Assembly (NCBI GenBank): GCA_964487255.1
Contig: CAZAQV010000010.1
Span: forward strand, 142,655-206,654
DNA from: CAZAQV01 sp964487255
Lineage (GTDB): Bacteria; Myxococcota_A; Polyangia; Polyangiales; CAZAQV01
Direction of reading: 5' to 3'
Length of the DNA stretch: 64,000 bases
Within the stretch, counting starts at the first letter, position 1; every line of letters starts with the position of its first letter. Both the position numbers and the translations under genes were made by a program. Below the pieces are notes generated by a model, which was given only the letters and a program-made list of their open reading frames with translations, was not told the origin of the DNA and did not search any database. Shown in pieces: positions 16,802 to 25,140 of the stretch.

Positions 16802-18130
16802 TCAATGGCCCTTACGGGTGCGGGAGCGGATCGCGCGGGTAAGCATCACCTGACTGCCGATCACGATGCCGTGGCTGAGGTCACTGTGGGACGAAATAAA
16901 TGCGCGGATCAGCCATGACGCCGTCGCAGGATCGAAGTTGCCGTAGGTGACGACTGCCCCCTCGGTCCACGGCAACTTCACGGGCACGAAGTGCCACTCG
17001 CCACCCTTGAGCGCATCTTTGGTGGCGTCGACCGTGAAAAATGTCCCGCGATCCACAAAGCGCATTTCGCCTCCGGTCCCAATTAGCGGTAGATCAATTC
17101 CCCAGCGAAAGTCGATCTGCTTACCTTTTTTCTCCTGGATCTCGACAAAGGCCCCGGGTACGAGCGCAGGCCCAAACAGCGTCGGATCCTGCATGACTTT
17201 GTGCATTACGTCGTACTCACGGAACATTCGTCCGACGGTTGCCACTTGTTCGAGCTCTTCTCCGTGCATGTCGACCAACACCAGGTCTCCTCGGTTGAGC
17301 AGTGCCGCGAGCGTGCGCGTGTCGACCGGGGGAGCGGACAATGCAGTGCGTTTGGTGCCCAGGTTGCTCTTCTGCGAGCGCGCTTCAGAAGCTCGCTGGA
17401 TACCGCGCAGCATGCCCCACGAAAGCGCGATATTGATCGTGCGGTTGATGCTTCGCTTGCCACTGTTGAGTTGTCGCGTGACCCAGTTGGCCGTTCGCAG
17501 ATCCATGCGTGAAGAGAAAACCACGAGCGAACACTGGTCGTTGACCGGACTGACGCGCCACATCATGCGCCCGGTGCCAAGGTCGCCTTCGAGGTTTTCA
17601 ACCGCGATGCGGTAGCCGCGGTGCGCCTGGTCTTCAGGCGGCGGCAAGACCGTCATCACGCTTTGCCCCTCCATTGCAAAGAGCGCGGTTTGCCATTGCC
17701 ACGCGTAGTTGATGCGTTGTGCGGAACGCGAGAGCACCTCGACCTTGTCGAGGGCCGGCATGAACTCCGGGAAGACGCCCGGGTCGGTGAGCACGTCCAC
17801 AACTTGCTCGACCGGTGCATGAATCTGCATTGCAAAGATGATGGCGGGGAGCTCCGCTTCGCCTTTGAACTCGATCAGTGCGACCGGACCCTGCTCGATG
17901 AAGGGGCGCAGCAGCTCGAGTTCGCGCGGCGTGAACAGGCCGAGCCGTGCGTCCGACGCGTTTTTGGGGCCCTGGGTTCGATGCGTGACCTTTTGGACTT
18001 TGGCGGTCTTAACTGTCCGAACAGAAGCAGGCGGTCTCGATCGTCCATCTGCTTGCGCCCGGGTCAATGTCGCGCTCGCAAGGAGCGCCGCACAAAGCAC
18101 GACTCGTATCGTCACATGGCTCAGACGCAT
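16802..18130 (-). CDS. Secreted protein with two SRPBCC/START-like domains
   Basis: A 442-residue protein with signal peptide (VVLCAALLASATLTRAQA). Two lipid-binding-fold domains are visible, about residues 90-245 (MQIHAPVEQVVDVLTDPGVF, PEFMPALDKVEVLSRSAQ, FSSRMDLRTANWVTRQL) and about 270-430 (REYDVMHKVMQDPTLFG, ending IRAFISSHSDLSHGIVIGSQ). The first is the typical opening of cyclase/START-like proteins, which bind hydrophobic ligands. Duplicated SRPBCC modules exported to the periplasm suggest lipid transport or binding, which is inference. Single gene, convergent with the TPR-PEGA gene. Confidence 0.75.
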   Translation of the reverse strand: MRLSHVTIRVVLCAALLASATLTRAQADGRSRPPASVRTVKTAKVQKVTHRTQGPKNASDARLGLFTPRELELLRPFIEQGPVALIEFKGEAELPAIIFAMQIHAPVEQVVDVLTDPGVFPEFMPALDKVEVLSRSAQRINYAWQWQTALFAMEGQSVMTVLPPPEDQAHRGYRIAVENLEGDLGTGRMMWRVSPVNDQCSLVVFSSRMDLRTANWVTRQLNSGKRSINRTINIALSWGMLRGIQRASEARSQKSNLGTKRTALSAPPVDTRTLAALLNRGDLVLVDMHGEELEQVATVGRMFREYDVMHKVMQDPTLFGPALVPGAFVEIQEKKGKQIDFRWGIDLPLIGTGGEMRFVDRGTFFTVDATKDALKGGEWHFVPVKLPWTEGAVVTYGNFDPATASWLIRAFISSHSDLSHGIVIGSQVMLTRAIRSRTRKGH

Positions 18131-18267
18131 GACATCCGGTCAAAAATCACTCACCCCGTCGCGACGCGCCAGTACATTGCAGAAACATCAAAGATTCTCC
18201 AACACTAGCCTCGGCTCTACCGCCGTCCACTGCTGGTTCAAATCCCGCCAGGGACGCTGTGTGAGTA

Positions 18268-18777
18268 CTATTTCTTTTCGGCGGTGGTGCGGGCGGATTT
18301 GATGGCTTCGAGTTCGGCGATGTCGACGAGGTCTTGCGGACGACCTGCTTCCCGTTTCATGGCGATCAAGTCGTCGATTGACGCGACGGCGTACTGAACT
18401 CCGTCGACGGTAATCAGTTCGGCACGCTGAAGTAGCTGATCGAAGCGATGACTTTCTTGAACAAGGAAATCGATCTCCATCACGCCGTCGGCCGAACGGA
18501 ACGTCAACGCCCGCATCCCCTTCTCATCCATCCACCGCCGCACGTTCTCGACATCGGAGATTCTATCCAGTGATTCTGGAATGCGCGGGCGACCGCCGGC
18601 TTTCCACACTGCACGAATGGTCTTGTCCCAGCTTTGAGAGCTTAGTCGAGGTACGACGTCCAAGTCGAACGTGGTGCGTCGACCACCGTGAAGCGTGGCA
18701 GCAACGCCCCCGACAACAACGAACTCGATCCCCTGGCTAGCGAGAAGCTGAAGAAGACTGAGGAAGTTCTGAGGCAC
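18268..18777 (-). CDS. Nucleotidyltransferase-fold protein (MNT / AbiEii-like)
   Basis: A 169-residue protein with the minimal nucleotidyltransferase signature GGVAATLHGGRRTTFDLDVV (GG, Arg and two Asp of the catalytic site retained), a third acidic position in VMEIDFLVQ, and a C-terminal segment (VASIDDLIAMKREAGRPQDL) typical of this clan. Such proteins often act as toxins or antitoxins by transferring nucleotides. GTG at 18777 is chosen as start because the longer frame upstream overlaps a better small gene on another frame. It overlaps the 18737-18943 gene by 41 bases. Confidence 0.75.
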   Translation of the reverse strand: MPQNFLSLLQLLASQGIEFVVVGGVAATLHGGRRTTFDLDVVPRLSSQSWDKTIRAVWKAGGRPRIPESLDRISDVENVRRWMDEKGMRALTFRSADGVMEIDFLVQESHRFDQLLQRAELITVDGVQYAVASIDDLIAMKREAGRPQDLVDIAELEAIKSARTTAEKK

Positions 18778-18943
18778 GATCGCTCTCGTAGTGTGGCATG
18801 GCACGGCGAAGCTTTGCCAGTGCGTTGACGGCTTCGGTGAGCTGGTCGAGCCTCTTTCGAAATGTCTCAGGAGTGAGCGGGGCCACGGACCGCTGTACAG
18901 GCCCCAAACCCGTCCAGTCCAGATCCCTTCGATCGTCACTCAC
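18737..18943 (-). CDS. Small hypothetical protein upstream of the nucleotidyltransferase
   Basis: A 68-residue protein, mostly helical and charged (PETFRKRLDQLTEAVNALAK). It overlaps the nucleotidyltransferase gene in a different frame, an arrangement typical of two-gene toxin-antitoxin modules. No family recognised; the partner role is inference from gene order only. Confidence 0.5.
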   Translation of the reverse strand: MSDDRRDLDWTGLGPVQRSVAPLTPETFRKRLDQLTEAVNALAKLRRAMPHYESDRASELPQSSSASR

Positions 18944-19063
18944 CCTTCTAGCTTAACCCGCAAGGAGCAGCCCAGCAAAGTGAGCCACGCAGTACAAATC
19001 GCAGTTCGACGCGGGTAATCCCTAGGATGTGGGGGCGAGAGATTCGTGGTATCACCCGGGGCG

Positions 19064-19708
19064 ATGCAGATTTTTATCGATTCAGCCGATGTAGAGGAAA
19101 TTCGCGACGTGGCCGCCATGGGCGTCGTCGATGGGGTTACGACCAATCCGACGTTGGTGGCCCGGGTGGGGCGCGACCTCAAAGAAGTGGCCACCGAGAT
19201 CTGCGAAATCGTCGATGGGCCGATCAGTGCCGAGGTCATCGCGACCGACTACGAAGGTATCGTCCGCGAGGGACGCGAGCTTGCCAAGCTGCACCCCAAC
19301 ATCGTGGTCAAGGTGCCGCTGATCGCCGACGGGCTCAAGGCCGTGCGCACGTTCACCGACGAGGGCATCAAGACCAATGTCACGCTCTGTTTCAGCGCGA
19401 GCCAGGCGCTGCTCGCTGCCAAGGCGGGCGCGACGTACATCTCGCCCTTTATCGGTCGCATCGACGACGTATCCGGCGACGGCATGGAGCTGATCGAGCA
19501 AATCGTCACCATTTACGGTAACTACGGCCTCCAGACGCAGGTCCTTGCAGCCAGCATTCGCCATCCCTTACACGTGGTCCAGGCCGCGCTCGCCGGCGCG
19601 CATGTCGCGACCATTCCACATAAAGTCATACACCAGCTTCTCAAGCATCCTCTTACCAACATCGGTCTCGAGCGCTTCCTCGCGGATGCGAAAGCAGCCA
19701 AATCTTAA
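19064..19708 (+). CDS. Transaldolase / fructose-6-phosphate aldolase-like protein
   Basis: A 214-residue small class I aldolase of the short transaldolase group (TalC/Fsa). It starts MQIFIDSADVEEIRDVAAMG; the TTNPTLVA motif, the Schiff-base Lys in NIVVKVPLIADGLKAV, NVTLCFSASQALLAAKAGA, SPFIGRIDD and the ending ASIRHPLHV with PHKVIHQLLKHPLTN fit the family throughout. The most probable reaction is transaldolase in the pentose phosphate pathway; fructose-6-phosphate aldolase activity cannot be excluded from sequence. The next gene starts inside its 3' end. Confidence 0.93.
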   Translation: MQIFIDSADVEEIRDVAAMGVVDGVTTNPTLVARVGRDLKEVATEICEIVDGPISAEVIATDYEGIVREGRELAKLHPNIVVKVPLIADGLKAVRTFTDEGIKTNVTLCFSASQALLAAKAGATYISPFIGRIDDVSGDGMELIEQIVTIYGNYGLQTQVLAASIRHPLHVVQAALAGAHVATIPHKVIHQLLKHPLTNIGLERFLADAKAAKS

Positions 19709-20222
19709 GCGACGCGTTGCGCAAGCTCTGGTACTGACGTGCTTGGGCTTGCTGCCCATCGGCGCACACGCGCAGTACCAAGGTGGTCTCGATGGCGCCG
19801 CGGTGGTTGGCGAGCGCGGCAGCTACGGGGGCTCGCTTGCTGCGGATCTGCAGGTTCCGTTTTGCGATCTGCCCACGGAGTGCGGGTTCGCCGTGGGCGG
19901 CTCCTTCCAGGTGGGCCTGGCGACCGCCGACCAAGCGGCCGACTCCCGTGCCTGGGCGGCGCTGGGACCCACGCTGTCTTTTCGCGGGTTTTCCAGCCCG
20001 GTGTGGGAGTTGGCGCTCGACGTCGGCGGCTGGGTCGGGGGCCGCGACGAAAGTCTCGATGGGGGCTACCATCTTGGCGTGCGCGGTTTTTTCGGAGTGC
20101 CCCTCGGCGATGCGGCAGCCATTGGACTGCGCGCGGGCGTTTCGTTTTATGGCGGCGCGCGAAACTGGGTGACCTTCCAGCCGGGACTGGCACTCCGTTG
20201 GCGTTTCTCGGAGGGCTCGTGA
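19686..20222 (+). CDS. Secreted beta-barrel-like protein, unknown function
   Basis: A 178-residue protein with signal peptide (ALVLTCLGLLPIGAHAQ) followed by glycine-rich alternating strands that end in an aromatic-rich last strand (GLALRWRF), which looks like a small outer-membrane barrel. ATG 19686 overlaps the transaldolase 3' end by 23 bases, and its stop shares a base with the NAD kinase ATG. No family recognised. Confidence 0.6.
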   Translation: MRKQPNLKRRVAQALVLTCLGLLPIGAHAQYQGGLDGAAVVGERGSYGGSLAADLQVPFCDLPTECGFAVGGSFQVGLATADQAADSRAWAALGPTLSFRGFSSPVWELALDVGGWVGGRDESLDGGYHLGVRGFFGVPLGDAAAIGLRAGVSFYGGARNWVTFQPGLALRWRFSEGS

Positions 20223-21091
20223 TGCGTGTACTCGTGGTGCATAAACCGACACGCGACTACGGTGAGCACGCGCTTGTGCGCTTGCGACAAAGTCTTGGCG
20301 ACGAACACCCAGCCGTTCTGCGCGCGCTCGAAGAGCGCAAAGTTCACCGCTCGGCGGTCGAGGAGGCGAAGGCCGCGTTCGCGAAAATGGACGCAGAGTT
20401 CGTCTACCGCGTGGTGGGGGCGGACTTGCCGAGTGCGGACCTCATCGTGACCTTGGGTGGCGACGGCACCTTGCTCTGGGCATCTCATGCAGCGTCGAGC
20501 CGGCTCCCAATGGTGGCCGTCAACACCTCGCCGACAACGTCGGTCGGCTATTTTTGTGCTGGCGAAAACGCCGTGGACCTCACTGAGGCCGCGATCGCGG
20601 GAAAGCTTCCCGAGATGCAGCTGGCGCGCATGAGGGTGAGCCTCAATGACGCGGTACTCACCGATCGCGTGCTCAACGATGTGTTGTTCTCCCATTCGTG
20701 TCCCGCTGCGACGACAGAGTTTGTCCTCGATACCTCCGGTACGGACCGTCTCATCAAGTCAAGTGGCGTGTGGGTTGCTACGGCAGCGGGTTCGACCGCC
20801 GCGATTCGCTCGGCGGGCGGTGAGGTCCTACCGTGGGAGAGCCGTCGACTGCAATACGCCGTGCGCGAACCATATATCGGTGACAGCGAACAGGCGCCGG
20901 GGTCGATGGTCGCGTCGCTCGAACCGGGAGAAGCCATGTCGGTCGTGACCCAGACGCACAGCACCTGCATTTATCTCGATGGCCCGCACCGGGAACATCA
21001 CCTCACGCTTGGCAACCGGGTGACTTTTTCGGTATCAAAGGACGCCCTGACGCTGCTAGGCCTTAGCAAACGACGAGGCATGCCGGCATGA
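20222..21091 (+). CDS. NAD(+)/NADH kinase, divergent type
   Basis: A 289-residue protein in the NAD kinase fold: LIVTLGGDGTLLWAS with the GGDGT signature and catalytic Asp, then a Gly-rich C-terminal part. The usual motifs are altered: NDVLFSHSCPAATTEF in place of the canonical NE loop, GVWVATAAGSTAAIRSAGG in place of DGLIVSTPTGSTAY, and AVNTSPTTSVGYF in place of the INLGRLGF type. These suggest the divergent branch related to plant NADK3-like kinases, possibly preferring NADH. The ATG overlaps the preceding TGA, and the 3' end overlaps the next ATG (ATGA), so the gene belongs to a translationally coupled cluster. Confidence 0.85.
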   Translation: MRVLVVHKPTRDYGEHALVRLRQSLGDEHPAVLRALEERKVHRSAVEEAKAAFAKMDAEFVYRVVGADLPSADLIVTLGGDGTLLWASHAASSRLPMVAVNTSPTTSVGYFCAGENAVDLTEAAIAGKLPEMQLARMRVSLNDAVLTDRVLNDVLFSHSCPAATTEFVLDTSGTDRLIKSSGVWVATAAGSTAAIRSAGGEVLPWESRRLQYAVREPYIGDSEQAPGSMVASLEPGEAMSVVTQTHSTCIYLDGPHREHHLTLGNRVTFSVSKDALTLLGLSKRRGMPA

Positions 21092-21870
21092 AGTTTGGTG
21101 CCAAAGAGGTGATTGCGATCGCGGTGGTGATCGCGGGTGTTTCGGCGATCGGCGTGGTCAACTGGCCGCACGAGGCTGAGTTTGAGCGCCTCGCGGTCGA
21201 GGTGGTCAAGGAGCATCCACATGATTCGGCTGCGTTCACCCAGGGTCTTGAGTTCAAAGACGGTTCGCTCTGGGAGGGGACGGGGCGCTATGGGACTTCA
21301 ACCATTCGTCGCGTCAATGTTAAGGACGGGGTTGTGCAAGCGTCCGCTTCCCTCCCGCGCAAGCACTTCGGTGAAGGCATTACCAAAGTCGGAGACCACT
21401 TTATCCAGCTCACCTGGAAATCGGGCGTCGCATACCGCTGGAAAGCGTCCGATCTCGCTGCAATGGAACCGCTGCAATACGAAGGCGAAGGCTGGGGCGT
21501 GTGCTTCGATGGCAAGCAGCTCGTGATGAGCAATGGTACCGACCGACTTTCGCTCCGCGACCCGAAGACGATGAAAGAGACGGGCTATATCCGGGTGCGG
21601 ATGCATGAGGAACGTCTCGCCAAGAAGCTCAACGAACTCGAGTGTGTGGACGGCCGGATCTATGCGAACGTCTGGCGTGAGGACCTCATCTATCGCATCG
21701 AGCAGGACAGCGGCAAGGTCTCGGGGGTCATCGATGCCCGCAAGCTTCGTCCCGATGCGCGTGGAATCGACGTGCTCAACGGCATTGCTTACAACCCCCA
21801 AGCGAAAACCTTTTTCGTGACGGGCAAGCTGTGGCCGGTGCTCTACGAAGTCCGCTTCGTCCCTAATTGA
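21088..21870 (+). CDS. Glutaminyl-peptide cyclotransferase (plant/bacterial type)
   Basis: Catalyses cyclisation of N-terminal Gln to pyroglutamate on secreted proteins. The 260-residue protein has an N-terminal signal anchor (EVIAIAVVIAGVSAIGVV) and a five-bladed propeller with hallmark segments HDSAAFTQGLEF, GSLWEGTGRYG, LEPL-like EPLQYEGEGWG, LVMSNGTDRL, LNELECVDGRIYANVW and LNGIAYNPQAKTFFVTGKLW. The family normally acts in the periplasm. The start ATG overlaps the NAD kinase stop. Confidence 0.93.
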   Translation: MKFGAKEVIAIAVVIAGVSAIGVVNWPHEAEFERLAVEVVKEHPHDSAAFTQGLEFKDGSLWEGTGRYGTSTIRRVNVKDGVVQASASLPRKHFGEGITKVGDHFIQLTWKSGVAYRWKASDLAAMEPLQYEGEGWGVCFDGKQLVMSNGTDRLSLRDPKTMKETGYIRVRMHEERLAKKLNELECVDGRIYANVWREDLIYRIEQDSGKVSGVIDARKLRPDARGIDVLNGIAYNPQAKTFFVTGKLWPVLYEVRFVPN

Positions 21871-21928
21871 AGCTGTTTCGTTCCAACTATTTTGACCAAA
21901 ATGGGCTGATTTCAATAGGAAAGTAGAC

Positions 21929-22534
21929 GTGGAAGGCACGATCCAGACGCCGCGGCAGCGCTCGATGTTGAGACTGCGTTCGGTGAGCGCGCTTGTGGCG
22001 TGGCTGCTTGCGTTCGTGTACTTCGCCGTGCTGGGACGCGCGAGCGGTTCACGCGAGCGTCTTTTGCAGAGCGCGGAACTGCTGACCTGGATCTTCATGC
22101 TTGGCGTTCTTGTTCCCACGTTCGTTCATCTTGGGCTCGTCATTGCGTCTCGGCCGACGCGTGCGAGCGTGGCTGAGCTTCGCGGCGCGCCCTTTGCGTT
22201 TTACGTCATGACGCTCCTCGGTGTTGTGTCGATGTCCGCTCTTATCGTGTTCGCACCGGGCCCGGACCCCGCAGCTTTTGCTGATGAGCTGCTGCTCCAT
22301 CTAGGGAGGCCTTGGTTCCTCGTCCCCACGGTTGCGATCGTGGTTGCCAGTTGCTCGCTCTTGGTGTGGAGCGTTCCGCACGGGGTAGAGCTGTGGGCTC
22401 CGCTCGGCCCCAAACAACATGTGCGCGTGCGTTGGGTCAGCGGTGCGCTCGCGTCCGTCTTCGCGCTTGTCGTACTCGGCGTAATCTCCTATTACGCTCT
22501 AGGATGGGCATGGTGGGTCGGGTCTACGCAGTAG
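21929..22534 (+). CDS. Membrane protein, unknown function
   Basis: About 201 residues with four to five hydrophobic segments (SALVAWLLAFVYFAVLG, LTWIFMLGVLVPTFVHLGLV, FYVMTLLGVVSMSALIVF, LVPTVAIVVASCSLLVWSV and ALASVFALVVLGVISYYALG). Start GTG 21929 has AGGAAAG upstream; ATG 21965 is the alternative. It overlaps the ABC-2 permease start, so it is probably part of the same transporter operon. Function unknown. Confidence 0.6.
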   Translation: MEGTIQTPRQRSMLRLRSVSALVAWLLAFVYFAVLGRASGSRERLLQSAELLTWIFMLGVLVPTFVHLGLVIASRPTRASVAELRGAPFAFYVMTLLGVVSMSALIVFAPGPDPAAFADELLLHLGRPWFLVPTVAIVVASCSLLVWSVPHGVELWAPLGPKQHVRVRWVSGALASVFALVVLGVISYYALGWAWWVGSTQ

Positions 22535-23430
22535 CGATCAACACCTTTCGCGAAGCGGTTCGTGACCGTGTTCTGTACGGGGTTGTTGCAGCCGCTGTGG
22601 GGGTACTCTTGTTTACTTTGGCGTTGGCTGAGCTTTCGCTCGACCAGCAAGAACGCGTGATCGTGGACGTCGGCATGGCGGCCATCTCACTCTTCTCCGT
22701 GGCGAGCGGCGTGTTTTTGGGCTCGTCGCTGCTGTACAAAGAAATCGAGCGAAAAACACTCTACGTAATCCTACCCAAACCAATCCGACGTGAGGAGTTT
22801 TTGCTCGGCAAGTACGCGGGGATCTTGCTGACGGGGGTGGTGTTTCTCAGCTTGACCGGCGGTATCCAGTTGTGGATTGCCGGCTTGCGTGTTGCGGAGG
22901 GGGCGGCGCGTTGGTTGTGGCTTGCCCCGCTCTTGGCTGGGGGGCTCCTCGGACTTGGGGCGTGGCGCTTCTCTCGTCACACCAGCGTGCTTCTGCCGTG
23001 GTCCGCCCTGTGGCTGGTCGCCATGTGGGCTGTCGCGTACTCCCTGAGTGTCTCCGTCGAAGTCATCGCGTCCATGCTTTGGCTAACTTTTCTCGAGCTT
23101 AGTGTCGTGGTTGCGATCGCCACACTGTTCTCGTCTTTTTCCACGCCGTTTCTAACGGGGCTGTTTACCCTCGGTGTGTGGATCGTCGGTCGCTCCGCGG
23201 ACGACATGATGCAGATCAAATCCAAAGCGATCGCGCCGTTCGTTCGGGATGCGCTGCAAGCCATTGTACCCATCATCCCGAACACCAACCTCTATGTGCC
23301 TGGGCGCCATTTGCTTTCACAAGAGAACGCGGGCTCCTACTTGCTGACAACCTCGGGCTACACCGTGCTTTATGCGGTCGTGGTGCTCATCTTTGCGTGT
23401 CTTATTTTCCGCAGACGGGACTTCGTTTGA
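22510..23430 (+). CDS. ABC-2 type transporter permease
   Basis: Integral membrane component of an ABC exporter, about 306 residues with six predicted helices. The conserved ABC-2 loop is visible (SSLLYKEIERKTLYVILPKP, then IRREEFLLGKYAGILLTGVV). ATG 22510 has AGGA at a proper distance; ATG 22504 is close by. No ATP-binding subunit is encoded on either side, so it must pair with one elsewhere, or the window lacks it. The last four bases overlap the next gene's TTG. Confidence 0.85.
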   Translation: MVGRVYAVAINTFREAVRDRVLYGVVAAAVGVLLFTLALAELSLDQQERVIVDVGMAAISLFSVASGVFLGSSLLYKEIERKTLYVILPKPIRREEFLLGKYAGILLTGVVFLSLTGGIQLWIAGLRVAEGAARWLWLAPLLAGGLLGLGAWRFSRHTSVLLPWSALWLVAMWAVAYSLSVSVEVIASMLWLTFLELSVVVAIATLFSSFSTPFLTGLFTLGVWIVGRSADDMMQIKSKAIAPFVRDALQAIVPIIPNTNLYVPGRHLLSQENAGSYLLTTSGYTVLYAVVVLIFACLIFRRRDFV

Positions 23431-23861
23431 TCAAGACGGCGAGCTTCGTTGTATTGGGAATCGCAGCTGTGGCTGCGGCGACCTACTGGCGCGTGGATGT
23501 ACAGGTGCTGCGTTCTGCGCAGGCGGTCGAACGTCAGCCGGCCGAGCTGGTCGTGCATGCGCGGCGAGTCGCAAGTGGGGCTTTTGGTTGGCAACCTGAA
23601 CGCGCGGCCGCTCAGGCAATGCTTGAGCGCGAGCTGCAAAAGCATCCTTCCTCGCACTACCTGCGACGCAGCGTCGAGCACGTGGCCAAAGCCAGGCGTA
23701 GTTTTTCTCCATTTTGGAAGCTGGCCGGACTGGCTGGCTTTTTCATTTTTGTCCTGAGCGTGCTCGTCGCCATCGCCAGCGCGGGAAAAAAACGAGCTTG
23801 GCTCGCCCTGAGCGCAGTGGTCAGTTTTGCGGTGTTCGCGATGGGCATGGGTCTGCTATGA
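23427..23861 (+). CDS. Membrane protein of the ABC-permease cluster
   Basis: About 144 residues with an N-terminal helix (TASFVVLGIAAVAAATYW), a soluble basic region (RRVASGAFGWQPERAAAQAM) and two C-terminal helices. TTG 23427 overlaps the permease stop, consistent with translational coupling. No family recognised. Confidence 0.6.
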   Translation: MIKTASFVVLGIAAVAAATYWRVDVQVLRSAQAVERQPAELVVHARRVASGAFGWQPERAAAQAMLERELQKHPSSHYLRRSVEHVAKARRSFSPFWKLAGLAGFFIFVLSVLVAIASAGKKRAWLALSAVVSFAVFAMGMGLL

Positions 23862-23868
23862 AGGACGT

Positions 23869-25134
23869 ATGGACTGCATAGAGATTACGGGCGGACGTCC
23901 GCTGGAGGGCAGCGTGCGCATCAGCGGCGCGAAAAATGCCGCTTTGCCGCTACTATGCAGCTCGCTTCTTGCGGACGGTCGGCACATCTTCAACAACGTG
24001 CCCAACCTGCGCGATGTGCACACGACGGTCGAACTGCTGGGCACCATGGGGCAAAAGGCTGTGTACGCCGACGGCACCATGACCGTGGATGCGACGCCGG
24101 TAGAAGAGCCGGAAGCTCCTTACGAAGTCGTCAAGAAGATGCGCGCCTCGGTGCTCGTCTTGGGGCCGTTGGTGGCCCGCTATGGGCGCGCTCGCGTCTC
24201 GCTGCCGGGCGGTTGTGCGATCGGCGCGCGGCCTATCGATGAGCACCTGCGTGGCCTCGAGAAAATGGGCGCGGTCGTGGAGTTGACCGGTGGCTACGTC
24301 GAGGTGACCGTGCCCAAGGGCCGGCTCGAGGGGGCGGAGATTGCCCTCGATTTTCCCACGGTAACGGGCACTGAGAACCTTATGTGCGCGGCGGTACTGG
24401 CGCGCGGGCGCACGCGGCTACTCAACGCGGCCCGTGAACCCGAGGTCGAGGAGCTTGCGCGCTTGCTCAACAAGATGGGGGCAGAGGTTCAAGGGGCTGG
24501 CACCAACACGGTCGTCATCGAAGGCCGCGAGTCGCTCGTGCCAGTCGAACATAGCATCATCAGCGACCGTATCGAGGCCGGCACGTATATGTGCGCCATC
24601 GCGGCCACGGGCGGCAATGCACGCGTCGACCGCATCAGCGCGGAGCCGCTTTCCGCGCTTATCGCTAAGATGCGCGAGGCGGGCGTCATCGTCGAGATGG
24701 ATGGCCAAGGCATTCGCGTCGTGGGGCAAGAGCAGTACAAACCCGTCGACGTCAAAACCGCACCCCACCCGGGCTTTCCGACCGACATGCAGGCGCAGTT
24801 CATGGCGCTCATGTGCTTGGCGCAAGGCCGCAGCATGCTCACCGAAACCGTTTTCGAAAATCGCTTCATGCACGTTCCCGAACTCAACCGTATGGGCGCG
24901 CATATCAGCACCAACGGGCGGGTGGCGGTGATCGACGGTCGCGCGCAGCTGATGGGCGCGGAGGTCATGGCAACCGATTTGCGCGCCAGTGCTTCGCTCG
25001 TCGTTGCGGGGTTGGTCGCCAAGGGCACGACCCGCATTCGTCGCGTCTACCACCTCGACCGCGGCTACGAGCACCTCGAGACCAAGCTGGGCGACCTCGG
25101 CGCGCAGGTCCGCCGCGTCGCCGGCCCTGGCTAG
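23869..25134 (+). CDS. murA: UDP-N-acetylglucosamine 1-carboxyvinyltransferase (MurA)
   Basis: First committed step of peptidoglycan synthesis: transfer of enolpyruvate from PEP to UDP-GlcNAc. The 421-residue protein has GAKNAALPLLCSSLLADG with the Lys-Asn pair at the PEP site, and the catalytic Cys in LPGGCAIGARPIDEH, meaning it should be fosfomycin-sensitive. The second-half signatures PHPGFPTDMQAQFMAL and AEPLSALIAKMREAG are standard. Start ATG 23869 is chosen by homology. Confidence 0.97.
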   Translation: MDCIEITGGRPLEGSVRISGAKNAALPLLCSSLLADGRHIFNNVPNLRDVHTTVELLGTMGQKAVYADGTMTVDATPVEEPEAPYEVVKKMRASVLVLGPLVARYGRARVSLPGGCAIGARPIDEHLRGLEKMGAVVELTGGYVEVTVPKGRLEGAEIALDFPTVTGTENLMCAAVLARGRTRLLNAAREPEVEELARLLNKMGAEVQGAGTNTVVIEGRESLVPVEHSIISDRIEAGTYMCAIAATGGNARVDRISAEPLSALIAKMREAGVIVEMDGQGIRVVGQEQYKPVDVKTAPHPGFPTDMQAQFMALMCLAQGRSMLTETVFENRFMHVPELNRMGAHISTNGRVAVIDGRAQLMGAEVMATDLRASASLVVAGLVAKGTTRIRRVYHLDRGYEHLETKLGDLGAQVRRVAGPG

Positions 25135-25140
25135 AGCATA

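Noticed and set aside
18231..18256. A complete tRNA gene
   Set aside because: Only a T-arm-like sequence is present; no acceptor partner, D-arm or anticodon arm upstream or downstream, and the T-stem has a mismatch.
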